A DNA stretch of 64,000 nt from Tillus elongatus (taxonomy: Eukaryota; Arthropoda; Insecta; Coleoptera; Cleridae). Positions within the stretch are counted from its first letter, which is position 1, and every line of letters begins with the position of its first letter. The translations under genes and the position numbers were made by a program. Below, piece after piece: positions 37,555 to 49,449 of the stretch. The notes under the pieces are model-generated. The model saw only the letters and a program-made list of their open reading frames with translations. It was not told where the DNA came from and searched no databases. The stretch lies in NCBI GenBank assembly GCA_964006375.1, contig OZ023267.1:17996971-18060970 (forward strand), in the 5' to 3' direction.

Positions 37555-38757
37555 TGTGGGAAAACCGTCAGTTGCAAAATAAAACTCTTTATTAGAAGCC
37601 GAGCTTTCGGAAAAATTTATTCCATTCTGAAGGCTACAACATGGAAAGAAAAGTTTACAATTTATATAGGAAAAATATAAAAGTTTAAAATACTTACATA
37701 TAACGTGAGTTTTACTATGACTAATTATGCCATCACAAACATGAAAAAACCTTTATTTAAATTTGATTGAAGTCGAAAAGTGCCAAACTGACATATAAGC
37801 TAACTATTGTTTACTTGAATTTGTTTTTTGTTTTTGTCTAGGAAATATAAGTAGGGGTAGTGATTTCTAAAATTATTATCTTTCTTTAAGTTTATTAAAT
37901 TGTCGTTAAAAGTAATTTCAAATTCTTCTAAACACATTCTTTTATTACTTAAGATTTCACAGTGTAAAATAGAAACATTACTAAAATTTATATTGTGGCC
38001 AGTGTCGAGATTATGTTCAGACAGAGCGCAAGTTCTTTTTTGTAAACGTCTCCCACTTTTGTGCTGTGTTAATCTATCTTTAAGGACTCTGCTTGTTTGT
38101 CCAATGTATCTTAAACGACAATTGTTACATGGAATACAATATACCACTCCAGACACTTTGGAAATTTCATCCTTACTTTTGAGTTTACTGAAAATGTTAT
38201 TAATTGGTTTTGGATATTGAAACGTTATTTTAAAATTGGTTTCACCTTTAAATATAAACTTTAACCTATTGGAAATACTCTTAATGTATGGGATTGATAT
38301 GTAAAAAAAGTTAGATGTTTCCGAACTCGAAGTTATAAGGGTGTTATGTCTGTCAGATAAATTTGATACTGTTTGTAGAGACTGTCTTGTATTGTAATGG
38401 TGATTGTTTGAACAATTGTATAAGAGTTTATTAAGTAGTTTGGGAGGATAAGAGTTGTTAACAAACATATTATAAAGTTTTCTTAAATTTTTTTTATGAA
38501 AAGAAGGATGGCATATCTTTAGTATTCTATTTTTTAAAGAAATATAATAATTTAAAAATCACTAACCTTATATTTCCTAGACAAAAACAAAAACCAAATT
38601 CAAATAAACAATAGTTAGCTTATATGTCAGTTTGGCATTTTTCGACCTCAATCAAATTTAAATAAAGGTTTTTTTCATGTTTGTTATTGCATAATTAGTC
38701 ATAGTAGAACTCACGTTATATGTAAGTATTTTATACTTTTATATTTTTTCTATATAA
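37555..38757 (-). mobile_element. Penelope-like element PLE-3 with inverted 3' sequence
   Basis: Read on -: the C-terminal part of the ORF (38565-37800) encodes linker and GIY-YIG nuclease; ~250 bp of 3' non-coding sequence continues to about 37555. On the other side, 38571-38757 is an inverted copy of the non-coding stretch 37665-37850. The element's end therefore appears twice in opposite orientation, an arrangement known for Penelope elements. RT is absent. Confidence 0.82.
37800..38565 (-). pseudogene. PLE-3 linker and GIY-YIG endonuclease
   Basis: About 255 codons with no internal stop from about 38565 to the TAG at 37800. The N-terminal part is basic (SLKNRILKICHPSFHKKNLRK). The nuclease has VSGVVYCIPCNNC, RLRYIGQTSRVLKDRLTQHK and LHCEILSNKRMCLEEFEI, with the YIG Tyr and the Glu present; the GIY motif is read GVVY. 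The coding sequence is open, but the element lost everything upstream. Confidence 0.82.
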
Positions 38758-39718
38758 AGAGAAATAGGCATGTAGTTGCTAGGAAGCGCTTTGGATCCTA
38801 CCTTTGGGACGTGTTGTATTCGAGCAGGTTGTATCTGAAACAGACGAGTCAGGACAGTAGCAAGTTCTGGTGCGCATTCTGTGAGAACAATTGCTGGCAT
38901 CTCGTCAAGACCAGAGTCTTTCCTGGTATTAAGAGAAGAGAGCATCTTTCGTACCTTTTTAATTTTGAAAATGATATCCGTCATTTTGTGCGACATTGGG
39001 GACTGTTGGTGGTTGAACAATTGGAGGTAGGTTGAGAGTAGAATTGCCAGCGAACAACGAGGCAAAAAGTTCAGGCTTGCCCAGGGTGATAGAAACAATT
39101 TTATCCCCTGAAACAAGAGGTGGGAACGTGTTCTTGCAGAAATTATTCCCAATCGATTTAACAAGAGTCCAGAAGGGTTTGCTGCCTTTGGAGGTTGAGA
39201 GGACTTTGTTTTTGATGTGGTTAATAAACGAGTTTTTTGCCTCAGAAAATGAGAAAAAGTAATCCCAGTTCGCACAGTTGTAGTGCCAAACGATACGTGG
39301 GTGTGATGACTGTGTGACCTCGGGTTGCATTGCGCAGGAAGCAGTGGCCATGCCGTGGTCTGAGCGACCAAGGGGGGCGGTGACTGATGTCTTATATCAT
39401 TCAGGTTTGGTGGTAAGGAGATCCAAGGGATTTGAGGTGTGTGTTGGGATGCGAGGAAAGTAAGTAGGTTGCTGAACCATATTGGCTAAAGGATTGCTGA
39501 CTGCGAAGGCCTCCGCTGCTCTCCCTTGTGGATCGGTTTTTGAAGATCCTAGCCATTCCTTATTATGTACATTGAAGTTACCAAGAATAGTGACATCGGA
39601 GGAGGGATATCCAGAAATCAGATGGTCGGTTTTTTCAGAAAGGTAGTCGAATAGCTGGACAAAGTTGTTGTCAGAAGGTGACCGGTAAACGAACAGACGA
39701 ATTTAGTTGCAGCCCTGA

Positions 39719-39720
<2 letters not shown>
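38757..39720 (-). pseudogene. LINE endonuclease-to-RT fragment, same family as 17970-20165
   Basis: Read on - from 39720: end of the APE-type nuclease with VTILGNFNVHNKEW (GDFN motif read GNFN) and GRSDHGM (SDH kept). Linker FSEAKNSFINHIKNKVLS and PLVSGDKIVSITLGKPELFASLFAGNST follows, then RT approach KVRKMLSSLNTRKDSGLDEMP, ending near SNYMPISL at about 38770. It supplies the endonuclease part missing in the 17970 copy. Truncated by PLE-3 on one side and an (AG)n run on the other. Confidence 0.8.
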
Positions 39721-39893
<173 letters not shown>

Positions 39894-39896
39894 GTA

Positions 39897-40640
39897 TAAC
39901 GTAAAGAGTGTTCTGCAAACCCTTAGGTTTCAGCTTCAACCATCATTGCCCTTCATTTTAATAAAATATTTTCGGAAAATTCATTTCAAATAGATACTTT
40001 CTCTGATGCTTTAAAAGTAGTTTAACTTAAATTTATGGTTCAACGGTCTATAATTTTTAGCTATGTTTCATAGAAAAAATTCGTTAATGAGGAGACCGCG
40101 GCTTTTGAATTCTAAAAAGATTTTTTGAAATGAGCGCAAACTAGGCCCCTAGAATCCATATCCGGGTTTACTTTCTATTTACATATATACAGTGTGACGC
40201 ATTTCTACGGTAAAGCTCAATATAATTGTTATTATGCAAGATACGAGAAAAAATTGTATACTTTACCTATAGGGTGTTTTGAGCTGCATCTTATAAAATT
40301 ATTTTGACAACCACAGGATGGCAAGTCATTGGTGATACCTCAATTTTTTTAACATTCCTTATTGCATTTTTGTATTTTTCATAGAAGTATGATGCATGTT
40401 TGTAAAAAAAAATCGAGATGCAGTAAGTACATTTTAGTAGCGAATTTTCATTAAACGCTTCAAAATTCAATAACGCAATTTGCTATTAACCTAAGGTTCG
40501 TCAGCTAGGAAACGAGTTTTCTCGGAAATATTTTAAGTTTATTTTCGGATTTTTTTGTTGTACATTTTCAAACAAGTTATGTTGGTAAAATATAATACAT
40601 TGTTTCTACTATATAGGTTATATTTTGTCTTTTTATATGT
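39897..40640 (+). mobile_element. GACGCA-family compound fragment
   Basis: A block B piece (39900-40060), an internal palindromic end with CGTTAATGAGGAGACCGCGG (40075-40190), CAGTGTGACGCATTTCTACGG, block C (40200-40415), then the hairpin terminus at 40426 and module to about 40640, where it is truncated. Same compound order as 53577-54882. Confidence 0.65.
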
Positions 40641-41380
40641 ATTTTTAACTGAAATAAACATTTTAGTTTGATAAATTTATATTATTTCATTGCTTGGTCC
40701 TTAATGGGTTAAGAAGTGCGGAAAAGCAACCCATACTGATTGAAAGGTACAGAATAAAAACCAGTGGAGTAATCATGACATCCAAAACAAACTTCAAAAT
40801 CTTCATCAAGATGCTATCGATGTCCGACGAACCGAAGCCCTCATGCCTCCGATGCATTTAATGACTCCCTCCTGTAGTGGGATTTATATATTTTGATTGT
40901 CTAAATAGAGTATTTATAATTATAATAGAAAACGCTAAAACACATCAGTTTACACATGAACTACAATAACATATACATACGTAAAATATATAACTAGTGC
41001 ACCAATATTATAGTTTGTGTATACCATAGATATGTTATATGTTACATAACATTCATAAACTTACCTTGGTATATTTACTTTTAAATTACAAAAATCTACT
41101 CTAATAAGGGCAACTACTGATGTACTCCACTTTTTTTACGAAACACCAAATTATATAATCAAATATTGCTAGATAATATAACACAGTTGTGAGAAATATA
41201 TCACATAACCAAATATACACGCATATAGGTACGAAATTACCTTACAAGACATGCGATTGTTACATAAAATACAAGAAAAGTTCCTTCAAATATATGATTT
41301 ATTATTATTGGCGTTGAAAGAATATTAATAGTCAATTTATTACCAGATTTTAATTAAACTTTAGTCTCTTTCTGTTTTAG
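40641..41380. other. Apparently unique AT-rich sequence
   Basis: No repeat or coding frame recognised. The last 20 bp form the pyrimidine tract before the candidate exon at 41381. Confidence 0.4.
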
Positions 41381-41613
41381 TGTCTCATTTGTCTTGTGCT
41401 AATTATATTGATTGTGAACATTTGATAGATTTCGAAGTCTTATATCACCAATTACTGCAACATAATTATGCTATTACACAAACACTTCTTTGTAGGTTGG
41501 CTTCATTAAGATATCTGTCTCCTGGAATTCGATTACTTTATAGCTGTTACGCGGCAGGTTTGATGTTTGGTGGTCTTCATATGTCACCGAATAAAGTTAT
41601 AAAATTAAGATAG
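41381..41613 (+). CDS. Candidate 3'-terminal host exon, function unknown
   Basis: A pyrimidine-rich tract ending in AG (AGTCTCTTTCTGTTTTAG, to 41380) precedes an open frame of 77 codons after a split first codon. The frame closes with TAG at 41611, and AATAAA follows at 41620. The predicted peptide contains YAITQTLLCRLASLRYLSPG and YSCYAAGLMFGGLHMSP and resembles none of the mobile elements here. Acceptor, frame, stop and poly(A) signal fit a last exon, but upstream exons are not visible. A chance frame is possible. Confidence 0.35.
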
Positions 41614-41952
41614 ACATCAAATAAACGTCTTAATGATCTAAGTCTTTTAAATATACATCAAATTTTCATCATTTTATTGGTGAATGTTCTTAGAAAAAAT
41701 TCACTAATGTGCAGATCCCGTTTTTTCAAATTTGAAAACATTTCTGCAAATGAGCGCGAACTAGGGCATCTAGAACCCATATCCGGGGTCAGTTTCAATT
41801 TTTATATGTTTATATATACAGTGTGCACGGATTGAGTGTGGGTAAGGTATAAGCGACAATTTTTTTTTGAATTAGATTATGATATTCTTGGAATCGCTCC
41901 TGCTTTGTCTGAAACTAAGATGTTGAGGAAATGAACAGAATCAATTAATATA

Positions 41953-43757
41953 CAGGGTGCTTTAGAACTGATTTAATTAAATATGTTTAGAGTAAACTAC
42001 CTTCGTTTATAAAGATACCGCAAAAAGTTATTAACAAAACTTGTTTAAAATTAAAATTTATGACAGGCTCTCAATTTTCTGCTAGATCAGCCTACTTTAA
42101 AATTTCAAGTAAAGTATTAATATTTTTCCCTATCAACATGGAGCTTTTTGCCTGTGGTTTTCTGAACGCAGGTGCGCAAAGTAAGTCACCATGCAATGTT
42201 AAATAATAATTTATTAGTAAAATACAAAACGCTTATTGCTAACAAATATCCAAACAAACAACGAAAAATAAAGAAATTATTCAAATGTGCTGCCACCAGC
42301 CGATACACATAACTCAGCCCGTTTAGTAAATGCTTTGTAGGCATTTTGAATATGTTGAATTGGAATACCGTCAATTACCTCTCTCAACCTCAATTTCAAC
42401 AAATCAAGATCGTTTTTTAATGGAGCCGCGATGACTTTCTATTTGGGATAGCCCCATAAATAAAAGTCCATTAGGTAAGATCGGGACTTCTGGGAGGCCA
42501 AGGTATTGGCCCGATATCGACCAATCCACCGCCCAGGAAATTTACGATCTAACCATTCTCGAACGATTCCTGTTGCATGTGCTGGGTGGCCATCATGCTG
42601 AAAGTATGCTGTTTGTCTATCTTCTAGTGACATATTATGCAAATGGTCTTGAAGAATATTTTCCAGCATTTCCAGATAACTGTACTGGTTCATATTCCGC
42701 TCAAAAAAATATGGCCCAATTAGTCCAGTGTAAGAAACAGCACACCACACATTTACTTTTTTATGGCATTATCTTCTGCAATTAATTCTATAATTTGGAT
42801 TCTCCATAGACCAATGCCGTGCATTTTGGGAATTTACCACCCCATTAGTGGTGAAAGTGGATTCGTCAAAAAAATAATACTTCTGACAAAATTGTGATTT
42901 TGTAGATATAGCCCGCCGTACCATAAACAAAAATCTAATTGTCTTGACTCGTCATTTTCTTCCAAAATATGTATAAGTTTTAATTTGAAAGGTTTCACCT
43001 TGTTGGTACAATAAATTTGTTGCAAATGCGATTTGCTAATATTGCCAATTTCTAATGCCCTTCTTCTTAATGATAATTTCGGAAAACGCCTAACAGAATC
43101 CATAGCTAATGCAGCTGCAGCATAGCCTTCTTCATTTAGGTCGGATTTTGTCTTCTTAACATTTAAAACACTCCCAGTACGCATAAATTTTGTAACAACT
43201 TTTTTTTTACACCAGTAGCATTCAAGGAATTTTCTTATCACACCCTGATAAGAATGTTCTTCACCCAAACCATAGCAGTGCACAATAAACACTTTTTGTT
43301 CGGTTGTTAACATTTTTAAATACAGAAGCTTGCCGTTCGTGACTAATAAAATTGACGTTTCAATTTTCCAAATAAGTAGTATCCCGGGAAACGAACAACA
43401 AGGCAGAGCTCAAGTAGCCATGCAACTCGCAAATTATTGCTTCGAAAGTCCTTTTACTTTACTTTTTTTATTGGTTGAGATGAAAGCAAACTTATCCCAA
43501 GTTTAATTATGGCAAAGACATTTTTAATACAGTTTCAAGTATTTTTTAAAGTACATCTAATCACAGAAGCCGTAGAACGTCATTTAAATAAAGTCGCAGC
43601 TAAAAAAAATCATAGTAGGCTGATCTGTTTGAAAATTGAGAGCCTGTCATAAATTTTAATTCTAAACAATTTTTCTTTATAACTTTTTGCGGTCTCTTCA
43701 TAAACAAAGGTAGTTTACTCTTAGTACATTTCATTACATCAGTTATAAACCACCCTG
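41953..43757 (-). mobile_element. mariner-like element (D-41-D), inner
   Basis: Ends CAGGGTGCTTTAGAACTGAT (41953) and, reversed, CAGGGTGGTTTATAACTGAT (43757), each next to TA. Inverted similarity extends about 150 bp inward (for example GACAGGCTCTCAATTTTC at about 42062 against 43632-43650). It encodes a transposase on - with at least two frameshifts. Confidence 0.82.
42439..43313 (-). pseudogene. mariner-like transposase (D-41-D), frameshifted
   Basis: Read on - from ATG 43313: LTTEQKVFIVHCYGLGEEHS and a helix-turn-helix with LRRRALEIGNISKSHLQQI. Near 42895 the frame shifts; in the other frame DESTFTTNG holds the first Asp. A stop and shift near 42770 follow, then VWCAVSYTGLIGPYFF and YFQHDGHPAHATG with the second Asp. 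Last is an altered region where the third Asp is read in LMDFYLWG, 41 residues after the second. The family's SPDLTPLD is degraded to RSYLMD. Inactive. Confidence 0.8.
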
Positions 43758-43888
43758 TATATTAATTGATTTTGTTCATTTTCTCAACATCTCAGTTTAA
43801 GACAAAGCAGGAGCCATTCCCAGAATATCATAATCTAATTCGAAATTTTTTTGTCACCTATACCTTACCCAACCTCAATCCATGGACA

Positions 43889-43980
<92 letters not shown>

Positions 43981-44319
43981 GTGTGTGTGTGTCACATCGA
44001 TAGCTTTAAAAGTAATGGTCTGATTTCTATAAAATTCGGCATGTGCCTTGATTTTGCAAGTGGCTCTGATAAGTTCGTTAGCCAGGAAAAACGAACCAGA
44101 TTTTTCGGGAAAATTTTGGGTTTTCTTTAAGAAAAAAATTTTCTCTCAAAAAAATAGAGAAGCTTTGGTAACCAAATCTGTTGCGTAAGTTTACGATATT
44201 AAAAACATCTATATACCAAAATGTATATTTCTATGTTACAAGAACAAAAAGTCATAAAAAATATTTGGTCTCGGATCATTTCTATGAAAATTCACTAACA
44301 TAACGCACTTGCTGCGTCC

Positions 44320-45232
44320 AGACTTTTTGTTTATTTATTTGATTATATATTTATCTATTTATTTATTTGCTACAACTGACTAACATATTGTCAAGCATTA
44401 TACAGGGTTAGGCAGAATTAAGTATCTAGTTTTTATGTAGCCGTTTTCATTAATGGCTAAACTTTAATCAAAAAATGAAACAATAAGTTCTTGGGTAAAC
44501 ATGGCAATTTTATTTTCTGTATCAATCAAATGACCTCCATCCAGCAGCTGGCACTCCTCTAGTCCGTGGGAGCAGAGCAGAGAGCAACCATACAGGGGCA
44601 GGGTCAAAAGGTCTGATCGATGACTTTCAGTTGTGGTTTTTTGTAAGTGTAAGTGAGTGTGATTTTGTGGCATATTCTGTCCAATTTAGTTGTATTCTAT
44701 AAAGGTATAAGTTCTATTATGTAATGCAATTCCTTTAATACCATACTGAAAGCCTGTAGGATCAATAGTCTAGCCAAATTTCAAGTTACTTCAGTGGAGT
44801 AACCTCGAATATTCATCTTGGAAACTTTGTATTTGGCTATTAAATTTTGTGGAAACTCGAAGAACTGTATCTTTATTTATTTAATTTTTATGTTATTGAA
44901 ATTTTAATTATTTTATTAATACTTTATTCACAAACATTTCTTGGCATTTGTTATATTAATTAATCTGAATAAATGTGAAATACTCGAATTGTGGACTTAT
45001 TAAGTATCTGAACGTGAGTTTGCAGGTGTGTGTAGCCACTAGAATGATGGTAACCTACACAAGGGTGAGTGATAGAAGTTCAAATTCTAACATATATGAC
45101 GAGTTGGGCTTGCTTATACGAAAATATATACACGGACAGTTAAATGGAGGAAAATTAGTAAATTCTGAAGATAAATCAATATTTCATAGCTTTGCATTTC
45201 CTTAATTTCTGTGTCATTCAAAAAATGTACAC
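44320..45232. other. Mostly unrecognised sequence
   Basis: TACAGGGTTAGGCAGAATTAAG at about 44401 looks like a transposon end, but no partner end was found. A frame at 44975-45205 (+) contains YDELGLLIRKYIHGQLNGG and might be an exon, without splice or domain support. Confidence 0.35.
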
Positions 45233-45980
45233 AGGGTGTTTCGCATAAGAACTTACACAGAGCACGGGCATGTAAGTAAACTTAAAATATGTTGATTTAA
45301 CGCAACTTACCCCTATAGTAAGTTGCACCAATGAGAAGTTATAAGCCTTCAAAGGGGGATTTTCAATTTCGAAAAAAAATCAATATCTGCGTAATACTTT
45401 AACTTAGAGAAATCAAATTTGGTAACATTCTGAGTATACCAAGAGCATTAACCGATGGTAAGTAGAGTTCAATTGAGGCATTTGAATGGGTTGATTAGGG
45501 GTGATGCACCCTTAAAATGTCACAGTTTTTTAGCATCTTGGCGGGTTTAATAAATTATTATTTCATTTTATGCGGAATTTAACTTCAAAACTTTTGTTAC
45601 TCCTGTTATTTTCCAAAAACTTTGTTGGTTTCAAGAAAAACACGAATAACTAAAGAAACATATTTTATCGGTGTTACTAAAAATCATAGAAAATTCAATA
45701 TTTGCCAATAAAATTATGTATACGTCAAATTTGACAATCAGAGAAAAAGTCTGAATAACTATAATTTATTAAAAAACAAATAGAAATAAAACAAAAATGA
45801 TACCGATAAGTTATAGAAATTCTTCAAAATGATAATTTCATAGACACCTATTGAGTTTTTGATGATTTTGTGTTTTAAGTAACATTGATAAAATATATGT
45901 CTTTAGTTATTCGGGTTTTTCTTGAAAACGACAAATGTTTTTTGAATAATAGCAAAATTTTTTAGAATTTACTTCCCCAT
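45233..45980. mobile_element. Foldback/MITE-like repeat
   Basis: It starts ACAGGGTGTTTCGCATAAG. Around a centre near 45780 it has imperfect inverted arms of ~100 bp (45590-45700 against 45860-45975), sharing CAAGAAAAACACGAATAAC / reversed CAAGAAAAACCCGAATAAC. No matching outer right end found, so limits are approximate. Confidence 0.45.
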
Positions 45981-46785
45981 ATTGAGACTGTTTCTTATTA
46001 GACACGAATTGTAATTTAACATCATGACGTTTACTGGATTGTTGTTTCATTCTAGCTTATATTGCTATACACACTTTTGTTCTTGTTAATTATTGATCTT
46101 TAGTTTATTGATTCTTTTTAAGAATTGAGCACACTAAAGATACTTTGTAATTATTGTTTCGTTTTCCCTATCAATGTTATGGTATTTTATATAAAAACCT
46201 GACTTTAATATCTTGCCAACCAACTAAAGGTATCTACTTGTTAATAAAAAATGTGCTTATCTAAGACTGTAAAAGGAACCCCTGCGATATCTTCGGAACA
46301 GATGAATTAGACATAAAAACTGAATCAGACTTATGACATGGATTTGCGCTCGATGAATGATATTTTTTGGTCCGACTATCATTCTCATTATCAATTCTTA
46401 CAAACCTTCGCTAATATTACAGGTATAACCTCTTTGTAAAATATTTTTTACTCCTCATATATGCGATAGAAGAGATAAAGTGTATTTTTTTCGGGAGAGC
46501 TCATAAAACGTTTTACCTAATATCACATCACGCCTCATTCTTAAATACTTTCGCTTGAATCACTAAACTATTTCTATACCTACCAACTCAGTTTGTATGC
46601 AAGCTCTTCCACTTCTTTAGTGAATTACGAATTGCCTATACTAGAGAAAACATACATTTTTGTGTGTAAAATATGTCGTTTTTAACAAGAAGCGTATTAG
46701 GTGAGAATGATTTAAAATGGTGGTATTAGTTGTTTTATGCTAAATATAAAAGAAGAAGCTTTGATTCTGAATGTACTCTTGAGAC
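45981..46785. other. Apparently unique AT-rich sequence
   Basis: No repeat or supported coding frame recognised. Confidence 0.4.
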
Positions 46786-46912
46786 ACAAATTACTACACT
46801 AAGTGAAAATTGGAACCTGTAATATGAGCACTCATAAGTACACTTGGAGAAATCAAATCACCACAACACATATTTTAAAGACCTGACGGTCGTTTCACTA
46901 ACACGGATGTAA
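46786..46912 (-). mobile_element. PLE-2 3' tail, solo
   Basis: Read on -: the right half of the PLE-2 hammerhead-like motif (GTTAGT-GAAAC-GACC-GTC-AGG) followed by TGTGTTGTGGTGATTTG and CCAAGTGTACTTAT, as in PLE-2 at 24070-24140 and 21840-21770. The left core box is degraded. Confidence 0.7.
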
Positions 46913-47286
46913 GGGTATGAAGGCCATAAAGCACGATACTAAATTAGCCATTGAAGGCCCCTCGATATTTTTTCAAATAATTTGATGAGTTGAATGAGAA
47001 AACACGTCGCGCTTTTTGCACTATGCGAAGTTTAGTGCAATTGTAACTTGTGTCTAACGATGTAGTAAGGTCGAAACTAGTTACAGAGAAGACAATGGGG
47101 TGTTGTGAGAGTAGAGATAACTTACATGTGTGTATTTTGTATAAAGAAGTCCAACAAAGCAACCATTCACATTCGATTGATCAAAACATGGTAGTACAAA
47201 AACAATTTCAGTTTATACAATTGAACCTGAAAGCCCTCTTTACTAAGCAAAACCCCAGAATAAAAAGATAAAATATATAAAATTGC
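46913..47286. other. No recognised feature
   Basis: Mixed sequence with chance frames on both strands; no second copy noticed. Confidence 0.35.
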
Positions 47287-48106
47287 ACAGTACAGTACAG
47301 TACAGTACAGTACAGTACAGTACAGTACAGTACAGTACAGTACAGTACGGTACGGTACGGTACGGTACGGTACGGTACGGTACGGTACGGTACGGTACGG
47401 TACGGTACGGTACGGTACGGTACGGTACGGTACGGTACGGTACGGTACGGTACGGTACGGTACGGTACGGTACGGTACGGTACGGTACGGTACGGTACGG
47501 TACGGTACGGTACGGTACGGTACGGTACGGTACGGTACGGTACGGTACGGTACGGTACGGTACGGTGCTGTGCAGTGCAGTGCAGTGCAGTGCAGTGCAG
47601 TGCAGTGCAGTGCAGTGCAGTGCAGTGCAGTCCAGTACAGTACAGTACAGTACAGTACAGTACAGTACAGTACAGTACAGTACAGTACAGTACAGTACAG
47701 TACAGTACAGTACAGTACAGTACAGTACAGTACAGTACAGTACAGTACAGTACAGTACAGTACAGTACAGTACAGTACAGCACAGCACAGCACAGCACAG
47801 CACAGCACAGTACAGCACAGTACAGTACAGTACAGTACAGTACAGTACAGTACAGTACAGTACAGTACAGTACAGTACAGTACAGTACAGTACAGTACAG
47901 TACAGTACAGTACAGTACAGTACAGTACAGTACAGTACAGTACAGTACAGTACAGTACAGTACAGTACAGTACAGTACAGTACAGTACAGTACAGTACAG
48001 TACAGTACAGTACAGTACAGTACAGTACAGTACAGTACAGTACAGTACAGTACAGTACAGTACAGTACAGTACAGTACAGTACAGTACAGTACAGTACAG
48101 TACAGT
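47287..48106. repeat. Pentanucleotide array with variant blocks (CAGTA/CGGTA/CAGTG/CAGCA)
   Basis: About 164 five-base units in sharply bounded blocks: CAGTA (47287-47346), CGGTA (47347-47566), CAGTG (47570-47630), CAGTA (to about 47780), CAGCA (47781-47815), CAGTA (to 48106). Because 5 and 3 are coprime and no unit gives a stop, all frames stay open, producing fake proteins up to ~300 codons on both strands. Confidence 0.98.
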
Positions 48107-48430
48107 GCTTTATTGAGACTAACCATAAAATGTAGCTAAGACAAATAAGTTATAAGCTTGTACTTGCCGGCCACAATTTGGCAAAGTTTCATAAAAATGA
48201 ACTTAATTGGAATACATTAATTGACACTGACAACTGCAATTTTGACATTTCAACCAACAATTTTCTCAAATTCTTTCTGCTACTGCTATACCTTGTGAAG
48301 CTAACTATATCCTCCTGTGTGTTAAAGCCAACATGCTTATTTCTGTGGTAGGATATGGATTTATGGTAACATATTGACCAAGATTCTACTGTTTATAAAT
48401 CCAAATCAAGTAAATTGGAAAATGATTTGC
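48107..48430. other. No recognised feature
   Basis: Single-copy-looking sequence between the pentanucleotide array and a LINE fragment. Confidence 0.35.
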
Positions 48431-48431
48431 G

Positions 48432-49345
48432 TAGACTTACGCGGACGACAGCACCCTCCACTCAAATATACAATATTCTAAGCCTGTCTCTTTAGCCCAA
48501 TTAGATGCGGATCGCAGACCCATGGAGGGTTCTGTCTCTGTGGATCTCCAAAAAATATTGGACTGGGGAAGTAGAAATCTTGTACAATTCAACTCCACCA
48601 AATCTTAGTCCTGCCTTCTATCGGATAAGAGGTACACAAGCCCTGTACCCATAACAATGAACAACCAAGTTATTCAAAGTAATGAGTCCTTTTCACTTGT
48701 TGGCATTTCTGTGGATTGAAATCTCAATTGGCACCAACATGTCACATCAATTGCATAAACTGCTGCTAAGAAATTAGGTTTCCTCTTGCGGGCTCGCAAA
48801 TACTTTTAACCAGCTAATCTCTATACCTAATACACTTGACAAATAAGGCCAAACCTCGAATACTGCTCCCACATCTGGTGTGCCGCTGCCGCTTCTACGC
48901 TCGCTATTTTGGACTCCATTCAGAAGAGAGCTATACGTATCATCGGTGATCCTACCTTCTCCCACAGGCTGCCATCCCTTGCCCACCGAGGCGCCTTTGG
49001 TGACGTTTCTCTTTTTTACAGATATCTGCACAGGCACTGCTCGGAGGAGCTTTCTTCCATAGTTCCTCCACCTGCTCCCCCAACAGATCTACCAGGGGAA
49101 TAGAGCGAATGTACCCTTTTACTGTCCAGGTCACCAAACATAGAACATCTTGTTATGCCTGCTTTTTTGTCCCGAGGACTTCCAAGTTGTGGAGTTCCTT
49201 GCCGGCACATGTTTTTTCTTTTCCTCCGAACCTACAAACCTTCAAGTCTAGAATTAACAAGTTGCCTCTTTCCTCCTTTTTGACACCCACGGTACGACAG
49301 TATTTAGGCTGTGAGCCCTCGTGGTGTGTTGTTGAAAAAAAAAGA
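48432..49345 (+). pseudogene. LINE 3' fragment, same family as 17970-20165
   Basis: It begins at the YADD box (TTACGCGGACGACAGCACCC, as at 19263) and continues through the thumb and C-terminal region to the same 3' tail (TTTAGGCTGTGAGCCCTCGT..GTTGTTGAAAAAAAAA, 49345). Many stops (for example at 48606 and 48717) and frameshifts. 5' truncated. Confidence 0.85.
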
Positions 49346-49449
49346 TAGGTATGTAAATAATTAGCATGTACCTTATTTATAGGTAAATTGTGGAGCATTG
49401 TCGGCGTCTGCACCGAAATATTATTACGGCTAATTTCGATCCTACTAAT

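Larger units (their letters stand above)
41819..43891. mobile_element. Inverted-repeat element enclosing a mariner-like element
   Basis: Left arm 41819-41952 (CAGTGTGCACGGATTGAGTG...) and right arm 43758-43891 are inverted copies of ~134 bp, flanked by TA. They meet the inner element at a symmetrical AATCAATTAATA. Either this is a small palindromic TA-targeting element with the mariner inserted at its exact centre, or the arms are the outer part of one element with ~280-bp inverted repeats. Confidence 0.65.
41675..44319 (+). mobile_element. Short-form GACGCA-family element, split in its TA slot
   Basis: Left half 41675-41818 (palindrome, GAACCCATATCCGGGG, TTTTTATATGTTTATATA). Right half 43891-44319: (TA)n 43891-43976, a (GT)n run, CACATCGATAGCTTTAAAAG, then the hairpin terminus ending 44319. 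The two halves are separated by the nested elements 41819-43891. Its right arm matches the copy at 2267-2834. Confidence 0.8.

Noticed and set aside
44464..44673. Minus-strand frame with HLIDTENKIAMF
   Set aside because: It may be the far end of a decayed transposon whose terminus is near 44401, but no family motif is visible.
47167..48139. Long open frames of 186-319 codons on both strands
   Set aside because: They arise from the pentanucleotide array, whose units never create a stop; no start context, domain or codon structure supports a protein.
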